A stretch of 19,319 bases of DNA from an uncultured Clostridia bacterium (GTDB taxonomy: Bacteria; Bacillota; Clostridia; TANB77; CAG-508). Shown piece by piece: positions 1 through 8,600 of this stretch. Position 1 is the stretch's first letter. Each line of letters opens with the position of its first letter. Made by a program: the position numbers and the translations under genes. The notes below the pieces were generated by a model. The model searched no databases. It was not told the origin of the DNA and saw only the letters and a program-made list of their open reading frames with translations. The stretch is taken from the NCBI GenBank assembly GCA_947629995.1, contig CANRFX010000014.1:1-19319 (forward strand). The letters run 5' to 3'.

Positions 1-1089
1 GCTTTTATTTTAAATTTAATTGAAGATAATGGTTTTCTTGTGTCATAATCTACTTTTTGTATCACGAGCTTACCTGTATTATCTGGGTTCCCTACAATAT
101 TATCTTTTACTTTTCCTTTTGTAACAGTTACATCTCCTTTTTTTAACGTTGTATATCCATAATTAGGGTTATTAATCTCTTCTACATGGTATGTTCCAGG
201 ATTTAAATTAATAATATTAATCTCACCTGATGCATTTGTTGTAAGTTCTTGACTATAATTATTACCTGTTATTCTAAATTTTACATTTTCTAATTTTTTT
301 CCTGCATTATCTTCATCTTGTTTTATGATTTTCATGCCTCCAGGAAATGTTGTCCATTCAATAGATTTAGTTTTATTTCCTGGTACTTCAACCGTTTCAG
401 TATTTTGAAGTCCATAAACTTTAATAGGCTGTGCAGGTCCAGCATATTGACTACCTTTATAACGATAGTATGCCGTATAAGTCTTTGTAGCTGTTGCTTG
501 ATTTGTTATTTGGGCTGTTGCGTTTAGTGTAACTTTTGATATTCCATTTTTACAATTATCTTTGGAAAGTTTTATATAAAATTCTTTAGTCCCTTGTCCG
601 CTCAAACTAATTCCAGTTCCATCACTATTACAAATAGTAAATGACGTGATATCTGACTTCCAATCATCGTTTTGTACTTTGCATTCAAATGTTGCATTAC
701 CAGAACAAGTATATTGGAATGGCCCAAAGATATAATCATTGTCACTTTCTTTCATCTGAACATTTGTCTCAGTTTTTGTTAAATCAAAGTTTCCTCCTGA
801 ACCTTGAGATGAAGGTACTGTACTAGTACATTCATCTTTATCCCAATCATACTTCCCACTGTAAGCTTGATAGCTATGTTCTCCACATTTACCCACACCA
901 GTAGGTCCTCCACTGAACGTATGTGTATTTTGATGTGCTCCCTGATGTACATATGTAAACTCATAACTCTGGTGCCAATAAAATGCAGCATCTACATCTT
1001 GTGTTTGTGCAAAAATAGTCATAGCAAATATTAAACTTAATAAAGTCATTTTTCCAATTTTTTTCGGATTTATTTTTCTTTTTTTGCAT
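1..1089 (-). CDS. Gene D: secreted CnaB-domain surface protein, C-terminus beyond the window
   Basis: Open to the window edge. A signal-peptide-like segment (MTLLSLIFAMTIFAQTQDVDA) has a likely cleavage after VDA. About 230 residues with six cysteines follow, then a complete CnaB (SpaA-like) domain with the expected isopeptide residues: Lys in the first strand (MKIIKQDED), Glu in YHVEEINNP and Asn in NIVGNPDN. A second CnaB domain starts (GKLVIQKVDYDT) and is cut off. A GPF..T...F.C.V block before the CnaB domain matches the equivalent part of gene B, so D looks like a B paralogue. The start is unclear. ATG at 1087-1089 needs one base removed from the adjoining A7 run; ATG at 1047-1049 is in frame but has a weak ribosome binding site. 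As read, the frame is fused to gene A upstream. Likely an adhesin or pilin-like wall protein. Confidence 0.78.
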
Positions 1090-3092
1090 AGGTAGATAGC
1101 AATTATTGCTAAAATGCCTAAAATTCCTAATACAATTGATGTATATACAATAACTCCTGTTTTTATTGAAATAATTAAATCAATACTAGCTGTATCATTA
1201 TTTTTATTATTATCTGTTGTATTAATTATACTTGTTATTTCTTGTATTTCTACTTTATTTTTAAATGTTCCTGTAGATTCAGCTGTCATTTTTTTGGTTG
1301 CAATTAATGTAACTTCTATACTTTCTCCTGCATTTATTTTTCTATTAGCAAGACTTGTATTTATAATTTGTCCGTTTATACCTTTAGTCCAATTACGATT
1401 CAACTCTGAATTGAAGCTTAATCCTTCTGGTAAATAATCTACTATTTTACCTACGCTTCCTGCTATTTCTCCTACATTACTTACAATAAACTTATATTCT
1501 ATTACAACATTTGCACCTTCTATTTCATTTCCTTTTATTTCTATTTTAGCAAGATTTTGATTATTAAAATCATATTGTGTGGTGCTTTTACCTGCTTGTA
1601 CTGTGACTTTAGATATATATTTATCTACTTTAAAATCACAAAGTTTGTTTTCTATTAATCCTATATCAATGTCATTCATAGACTCATTTAATGAAATTGT
1701 ATCTGTTATACCAACAGTACTTTTATTTCCATCTAATGTAATGGTTTGATTTGTTACATCTGAATTATTTGAACTACTTACACCAACCTTTTGATATTCA
1801 GTTAAACGGTATTTGTCTGTATCATATTGGAAAATTACTAAATAATTTCCTTGTTCTAAATTTTCAAATTGATATTTTCCATTATTATTTGTATTTGTTA
1901 TTTCTTTTATTGACCTAGTGTTCTTCATGTCTACTAACATAGCAGTTATTCCATTTAATACACTTTCACCTGATTCTCTTCTACCATTTTCGTTTTCATC
2001 AAGCCAAGCTATTCCCCCTAATTGATAAACCTCCTCTGGTACATCTGGATTATCTGGATTGTCTGGGTTATCTGGATTGTCTGGATTATCTGGGTTATCT
2101 GGATTGTCTGGGTTGTCTGGATTGTCTGGGTTATCTGGATTATCTGGATTATCTGGATTGTCTGGATTATCTGGATTGTCTGGGTTATCTGGATTATCTG
2201 GATCTTCTGGGTCAACTGGATTAACTGGTTCAAATGGTTTATCTTCATCTTTTACTTCATCATAATCAAATGGGAGAATTGTATGTGCAATGGTATTTGT
2301 AGTTTTTGTAGTAATATCTTCTCCTGTTATTGTTGCAAAATTTTCTACTTTTGTTTCTTCATTTACAGAACCTGCAATTGCTTTTATTTTTATATTAGTA
2401 CTTTCTCCTTTTGGTATTGCGACACCTATATTTACATTAGCAATTTTTTCCCCATTTTCATCGATGGTTTCTCCAGAAATATCTTGTGTAACTCCTTCTT
2501 TTTTTTGTAAGTACATTCTATTATACTCTCTATCTTCTGTTCTTACTTCTTCTGTTTCTAATGTCCATGTATCATAAATTATTTGTTTTGCATCTACTCC
2601 TTCTGGAATAAAGTCTAAAATATTTACTGAAACATATTTAGGCATTTCATCTGTTGTAGCATTATGTTCACCAATATTTTTAAGTTCTATATTATATTCA
2701 ATCTCATCACCATATTTTATTGTTTCTCCTTCAGTTGGAGATGTCATAATAGCTTCTATATTTTGATAAGAAAATTCTACCCTATTCTCATTTGAAACAT
2801 ATGTATGATCTCCAATTATTTTTGCATAAGAATTTAATTCAGCTTTTGTTCCATCTACTGTTTTTTGTATTTTATCTTCTTCTATTTTTCCCATAAATGC
2901 ATAGAAAGAGTTTGTTTTTAATTTTGTTGTAATTACATTATCTTCTGAAATTGACATTTCTAATTTTTTTACATGATTTTCTTCATATGGTAATTCATCT
3001 TCATCAAATTCTATATAAAGTGCTTCACCACTGTCATCTATACCGATTACCTGCAAAGTCTGGTGGATTTTCAACAATATGTGGTACACGGA
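1070..3092 (-). CDS. Gene A, 3' part: DUF11/SdrD-B-like C-terminal half in a shifted frame
   Basis: This frame is open from just below a TAA at 3093-3095 to position 1, and it continues the product of gene A after a frame change. In order it encodes a beta-rich stretch, a DUF11-like domain (GETIKYGDEIEYNIELKNIG, about 2600-2750), an acidic Pro/Asn linker (2047-2226), an SdrD-B-like domain (LGGIAWLDENENGRRESGE, about 1760-2025) and another DUF11-like domain (VVIEYKFIVSNVGEI). It ends with SIKTG, a membrane segment (about 1095-1160) and a basic tail. Gene C has the same order and clear residue similarity, so this is the true C-terminal half of A. The only in-frame ATG near the top (2955-2957) lacks a ribosome binding site, so independent translation is unlikely. 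Removing one A near 1080 would end the protein in CKKEK at a TAA at 1070-1072; as read it runs on into gene D. Confidence 0.72.
2047..2226. repeat. 9-bp tandem array encoding an Asp-Asn-Pro linker in gene A
   Basis: Seventeen consecutive 9-bp units (2047-2199), plus-strand forms ggattatct, ggattgtct, gggttatct and gggttgtct, followed by three degenerate units (2200-2226). Differences between the 17 units are at synonymous positions. On the minus strand they encode repeated Pro-Asp-Asn, a stiff acidic spacer between the stalk and the SdrD-B-like domain. The unit is a multiple of three, so copy-number change keeps the frame. The array has no stop codon in several frames, which creates spurious open frames on both strands. 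Confidence 0.97.
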
Positions 3093-5289
3093 TTATTTGT
3101 TGTAATTTTAATTCTTTAGGTAAATGTATTTCAGCAGTTACTTCTTTTTCTTCCTCTCCTTCTGCTGGTAAATTTAAATAATATTCCCAGCCTCCATATG
3201 TAATCATTGTTCCTAAAAATGCTTCTACTTCAGATTTTTCTATTGTATTTGTTGTGCTATAAGTTTGTGATAAATCTTCTCCTACATATGCATTTATAGT
3301 TGTAGAAATTTGTTTAGTTGATTCTCCTTCATTTAATTCATCTACCTTTACTTCATAGTATGTAGTTATTGATTCTCCTGCTGGAAGATTTTCTATATTA
3401 ATTGTTTTTTGTCTTTTCTCTTTTTCAAAATTATATTTATATTCTCCCATGTATTGATAAAGTTCTGTATATAATTCTCCATAAGTTACACCTGCTGGAA
3501 TATCTGCTTCTATCTTTACATTTTGCATATCTTCTTCTGTTGCATTTGTAACTTTAATATTATATTTAATATATTCGCCTTCATATACAACATCATTGTC
3601 TTTTAATTCTGTTTTTGCTTTTGTTGGCGTTACTTCTAATATTAATCCATTAGTATTTTTTGTTACTATTTGTTGTGCTACATCATAAATTGTATTTATT
3701 TTTTCTTCTTCTTTTTTATAATCTTCTAATTCAACTTTAATTTCTTCATTTTTTATCTCATAACTATCATCTAATGTATATTGATTTGCATAAATAATAT
3801 TCAAATTTTCTTCTGTTGTTTTTGCTATATCTTTCTTTAAAATAATAGTTGCAGGTATTTTTATATTAGTTGCAAGTTCTAATTCATTATCATTATATTG
3901 TGTTTGTGTACCTGTTAAATTAACTACAATAACTTGATTTCCATTTTCATTTGTTTCAATGTATGGTGTTTGTAATTGTAAATTATTTGCATAAATTATA
4001 TGGCTTTCACCTAAAATAACTTTTTCTACTTCATTTGGAAGTTCTATTTTAATATATGGATTTTTGAACATATTATCTTGTATTGTATTTGACTTTAAAT
4101 TAATATCAAAAGTTACTTCATTTTGGTTTTTATTACTCCAATTTAAATTATCAATATTAACACTTGCTTTTGTAGTTGAGTCTTTTATGTCATTTTTAAA
4201 TTCATAAACATTTTCTGTTCCATTAATTTGAATTGATGTTTTTACTGCTAATTCTTGAATATTTGGTAAATTTCCCTTAATTTCTTTTGTATGTTTTATG
4301 CTAAAAATTCCTTCGTTGATGACTTGGCTTGTTATTATATTAATTTCTTTTGGCTCATTTTCATAATTAATTGTATATATTCCATTTTCATCAAATTGAG
4401 TTTCTTTATCAATAGTTGCAATTGTTTCTCCGGCTTCGTTTAGTATTTGAAGACTACCTTCTTCGCCTAGAATGTTATCTATGTCTCTTTTTTGTATTTG
4501 TGTACTTTTATATACTATATTATTATTGTTGGCTAACTCTTCTTCTTTGTTCATTAATGCTATATTTTCGTTAAGTTCTATTGTATCTTGTGCTTCTTTT
4601 TTACTAATCATTATTTGTTCTATTTGTTCATATGATGTTATATAGTCTGTTTTATTAATAAAATTAGATTTAATATAACCATTATAAATTTCTTGCTCTT
4701 TATAATTAATTGAAGTTAATTCACCTAGTTTTTCTGCCACGTGATGTTCAAATTGTTCTTGCTTGCTTATAAACTTTTCTTGAGCATCAGAAAATACAGA
4801 CTTAGCTTCTACTTCTAAGCTTAAATCTCTTTCTATGTTTTCATCAGTATAAGTATCATAATAACATATAATACTATAATTATTATCTACATTTTCTTTT
4901 TGTTCATTAGTTTGAATAGATAATATACCTGTAGTTGAATTATATTGAGCTGTATTTTCAAAGTTATTTTCAGAGATAACTTTTACTTCATATGGATATT
5001 TTTCTTCAATCTGGCTTAATTTGACAGTTATTTGGCTTTCATCTACTGGTAAAATTTCTTCTCCATATTCTATTTTTGTTTTTACTCCATATTGCACTAA
5101 TGTTCCCTGATTTTCTTCAGATAAATTATAATTAATATACTTTTCTAATTCATTAGAGATACTAATATTAGTAGTATCTGATCCAAAACTAATCATAGAA
5201 AATAGTTTTGATGTAAATACAAAACTTAAAAGTATCATAGATACTAAAAAAGCATAAATAATTAATAAAGTAATTTTTTTCTTGTTCAT
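3034..5289 (-). CDS. Gene A, 5' part: DUF11-type surface protein, truncated by a frameshift
   Basis: The first 751 residues of a surface protein. The N-terminal membrane segment (about residues 5-33) is a signal peptide or anchor. A large beta-rich region follows, paralogous to gene C: GEEGSLQILNEAGETIATI in A pairs with GEEGIVTIYNQNGETLGTI in C. A DUF11-like domain starts near residue 548 (YEGEYIKYNIKVTNATEED...DIPAGVTYGE). ATG at 5287-5289 is preferred to the upstream in-frame TTG (5302-5304), because the TTG overlaps the GGAGG ribosome binding site. The frame ends at TGA (3034-3036) with an unlikely tail (PPDFAGNRYR), and coding sequence resumes at once in another frame. The gene is either a decayed allele or carries an indel, biological or from assembly. 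It has its own promoter and lies after the terminator of gene B. Expected to be exported and anchored by the C-terminus in the shifted frame; no enzymatic motif seen. Confidence 0.9.
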   Translation of the reverse strand: MNKKKITLLIIYAFLVSMILLSFVFTSKLFSMISFGSDTTNISISNELEKYINYNLSEENQGTLVQYGVKTKIEYGEEILPVDESQITVKLSQIEEKYPYEVKVISENNFENTAQYNSTTGILSIQTNEQKENVDNNYSIICYYDTYTDENIERDLSLEVEAKSVFSDAQEKFISKQEQFEHHVAEKLGELTSINYKEQEIYNGYIKSNFINKTDYITSYEQIEQIMISKKEAQDTIELNENIALMNKEEELANNNNIVYKSTQIQKRDIDNILGEEGSLQILNEAGETIATIDKETQFDENGIYTINYENEPKEINIITSQVINEGIFSIKHTKEIKGNLPNIQELAVKTSIQINGTENVYEFKNDIKDSTTKASVNIDNLNWSNKNQNEVTFDINLKSNTIQDNMFKNPYIKIELPNEVEKVILGESHIIYANNLQLQTPYIETNENGNQVIVVNLTGTQTQYNDNELELATNIKIPATIILKKDIAKTTEENLNIIYANQYTLDDSYEIKNEEIKVELEDYKKEEEKINTIYDVAQQIVTKNTNGLILEVTPTKAKTELKDNDVVYEGEYIKYNIKVTNATEEDMQNVKIEADIPAGVTYGELYTELYQYMGEYKYNFEKEKRQKTINIENLPAGESITTYYEVKVDELNEGESTKQISTTINAYVGEDLSQTYSTTNTIEKSEVEAFLGTMITYGGWEYYLNLPAEGEEEKEVTAEIHLPKELKLQQIIRVPHIVENPPDFAGNRYR

Positions 5290-5297
5290 ATTGTTAA

Positions 5298-5302
5298 CCT
5301 CC
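5298..5302 (-). promoter_or_regulatory. Ribosome binding site fixing the start of gene A
   Basis: The minus strand reads GGAGG here, followed by TTAACAAT and ATG at 5287-5289, a spacing of 8 nt. The in-frame TTG at 5302-5304 overlaps this site and is therefore not the likely start. Confidence 0.85.
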
Positions 5303-5322
5303 AAATATTCTTAATTAATTTA

Positions 5323-5351
5323 ACTATACAATGTTTATTTTTCTTTGTAAA
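5323..5351 (-). promoter_or_regulatory. Sigma-A-like promoter for gene A
   Basis: On the minus strand, TTTACA (5346-5351) and TATAGT (5323-5328) are separated by 17 nt, giving a leader of about 30 nt. It lies between the terminator of gene B and the start of A, so the A-D module can be expressed separately from C-B. The rest of 5352-5570 is AT-rich, with a weaker TATAAT-like element near 5405, and shows no open frame or convincing RNA structure. Confidence 0.6.
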
Positions 5352-5571
5352 TACTAAGATTTTTCCATTTTTTTCTTTACTTTTTTTTCGTTTAGGGAAA
5401 CTCATTATAGCGATTTTAACATCTTTTTTTAAATTTTCTTTACGATTTTGTAATAATTGTCATACTTTTTTTGTTTTTTGGGGTAAAAATTCTTGAAGCC
5501 TGTATTTGCGTATGTTTTTCTGTTTTTTATAAAATCATAACTACTTGTAAAATATATTTTTTTTGCAAAAT

Positions 5572-5612
5572 AAAAAACTACTAAAGGAATTTTTTCCTTT
5601 TAGTAGTTTTTA
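5572..5612 (-). terminator. Rho-independent terminator after gene B
   Basis: Just after the TAA of gene B the minus strand forms a hairpin: ACTACTAAAAGGAA pairs with TTCCTTTAGTAGT (one bulged A) around a short A loop, followed by TTTTTTATTTT. Stem arms are about 5577-5589 and 5594-5607. A classic intrinsic terminator shape, placed to end a C-B transcript. Confidence 0.88.
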
Positions 5613-5625
5613 TTATTCATTATGC

Positions 5626-8600
5626 TTAATTATTTTTGTCTAATACTTTTCTCTTGATGATTATAATTCCAGAACCTAAGATTATTAATGTAGATATTCC
5701 AAGTGTAATTGGTATAATATAGTTTTGATTTTCACCTGTACTTGGTGTTACCATAGTTGTTTCAGCTATACTATCATCTGATTCGTGTATATCTACTCCT
5801 GGTATATAGTTACCAAGCATAGTTATAATGTTAGAACCACCGTTTTTTGTTGCTTTTACTATTTCTGTTTCATTATTTAGTGAAATTTCGTCTGTTACTG
5901 ATAATAGTTTTGAAACTTTTAACATAACTTCTGAAGATTGTTTAGGTTCTAGTGGTGTTGATAAAACATCAGTGTATAGAATTGTTTTTTCATCTATTGT
6001 TGATTCTTCATTATTATATACTGTTTCTGCGACTAAATCTTTTGCTTCATCTAATGTTTTTAATTGCCAATCTGGATTTGCGTCTTTATCAACTGACCAA
6101 TCTTTATCTAGATAATCAATTATTCCTGATGGTATTACTGTTACTTTTTGTCCTCTATTTGACTCTTTTACTTGACTTCCATATTTATAGTAATCTTCTG
6201 ATATGTAATCAAGTTCTCCTTGGTTAATTGCTTTAATAGAATATCCTACTTCTAGTTTTGAGCCTTGTAACATTTCATTGTCAATTTCTAATTTAATATA
6301 TCCATTTTTTGGGTTGTTATTTGGATCTGGTTTCATATAAGTTATATTATTACTGTTTCCTGATAATGTTCCATCTTCGTTTACTGTTACATCAGAAATT
6401 ACTTGACCATTTGCTAAAGTAAGTTTTAATGTTTTAACACGTTTTATTAATTCTAAGTTCTGTCTTGCTCTTTCTACAATACCAAAGTCTAAGTTATCTA
6501 TTCTGTATTTTAATTCGTCTCCATATGATGATGTTGTAATTTTATCTGCTACATTTTTTACATTTTCTATAGTAATTCCCATTGTAGGTGTTGTTGAATC
6601 CATTTTGTGTATTGTAAATGAGTTCTTTGTGTCTTTATTTACGTTTTTCATTTCTTCATCTATTTTTTGTCTTGTTTCATAATTATCTAATGCATCACTA
6701 TATCTTGTGTCTACATTTTCTTTGTGCCAATTTCTATTGTTTTGTCTTTCTGGATTAATATAAATTGTGCCTTTATAGTTTTGTACGGTATATGTGCTAT
6801 CTCCCCAAGTATATGTTAGTGTGTAGTCTCCTGGTATGTAATTTGATATTTCGAATTTTCCGCTTCCATCTGTTGTTACTTTGTATTCTTTTCCACTACC
6901 AGAATTTTCTTTTAATGTAACAGCCACGTCACCGATTCCTTTTTCTTTATCTGTCTCATATATTCCATTGCCTTCTCTAATTTCTCCTGTCTTTAATTCT
7001 GCTGAAGTTTCATCTAAGAATACTACTCCTGACATTACCCTTGGATTTGCTACTTCTAGTTTTAATGCTGGTGCTTTGTCTGTATCATCTTCATATGTTG
7101 GCTCGTTTCCTGGAACGGCGTTTGCTGGTGCAGAGTTTTTGTCTATTCCGGCATATATTTTACCATCTTGATATATTGAATAAGAATTGACTTCTACTAC
7201 ATTATCTAGTAATTTTATAGTATCGTCTGATATTGCTTCATCTTCTAGGATTTCTGCAACTGCTTCTCTACTTAATTTAAATTGTACATATAGTTTTCCG
7301 TTTTTTTGTAAAGGATCTATTGTAGTATTTGTGTCTATAATCATTTTCTTAAATTTACTATTTTGGAATGTTTCATCTTCACTATAGCCAACAGAGTTTG
7401 TTATATTTCCTTTTTCATCTAAGTTAGTTCCTACATCTACAACACTATATCTAGCATCATAGTAATCTACTAAGCTATTTACTTTAGCTTGTAAATTTTC
7501 TGATTTATTTGTAATTGCAATTTGATATGTAATATATGTTTGTAATTCTTTGCTTCTGTCTTTTTCATTTTCATAATCATAATCTGATTTATAAATTGCT
7601 GCTGTATATGGTTTTGTTGGTAATCCAAATTTAACTCCTACATTAAATAATCCGTCTTCATATTCGCCTTGATTTGAAAATCTTTGTGAATATTGATAAG
7701 TATGTTCATAACCATTTATTGTTAATCTTACATTTTTTATATCTTTTGCAATTCCAATGTCTGGTTGTTCTCTATCATATAGTCCTAAGTTAATATGTTT
7801 GATTTCTTCTTGTCCATATGTAAAATGATCTCTTACGTTATATCCTGTTACATCTGTATCGGCTGTAATGGTGTATTGTCCATTATTTATCAATGTTGCT
7901 TCATGCTTTGTTTCATCAATATTGTATGATAAATTATGTTTTTCGTTTCCATTAGCATCTATAGTTACACCTGTGTTTCTTGTTTTTCCTTCTATTTTTG
8001 AGAAGTTGTTGTTAAACTCTGTTCTTCTTTCTTCTGACTCAGAAGCTTTTGAACCATTGTTTTTATCTAAATGTGGTACAACATTTGTATATGTTAATCC
8101 ATCATATTCAAATTCAATGTAGTAATCTCCTAATTTTTCAATTAAGACATCTTCGAATAGGTATTCTCCATGTCCATCATGACCTCTCTCATCTTTATAT
8201 CTTCCAGAGTCAGGTAATTGAGCGGTTTTTGTTTCTTTTACTGTTTCTCCTGTTGTTCTGTCTTTTAACCTTACTACTATTCCATCAAATAGAACGTCTC
8301 TTGTTTCGTCGCCTTCTGCAAATAAGCTATTTCTATCATTACCATCTGTTGTTTTGCTATCTGGTACATCTTTCCATACAAATCCAGATAATTTTACATA
8401 AATTTGTTTATTTCCTATTATAACAACACTTACTTGCTCTCCTGCTTTTACTACTGCTTGTGTTGGCTCTGGTTGTTCTTCATATCCATAGTTTGGATTA
8501 TATGTTTCATATGCTATATATGTTCCTGCTGATATTTTTTCAATTGATATTTCACCATTTTCATCTGTTACCCATTCGCTTGCATTTTGCCTATTATCTA

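Noticed and set aside
1114..1437. A 107-codon hydrophobic open frame on the plus strand
   Set aside because: It is antisense to the membrane segment and last DUF11-like domain of gene A, whose frame matches paralogue C.
2018..2510. Open frames encoding Ser-Gly-Leu, Trp-Ile-Val or Ile-Gln repeats
   Set aside because: They arise because the 9-bp array has no stop codon in those frames; the Pro-Asp-Asn frame is the one flanked by real domains.
3034..3036. TGA read as tryptophan or selenocysteine in gene A
   Set aside because: Reading on in the same frame meets several more TGA codons and no domain, while a neighbouring frame continues the expected protein.
5302..5304. TTG as start of gene A
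   Set aside because: It overlaps the GGAGG ribosome binding site that is correctly spaced for the ATG at 5287-5289.
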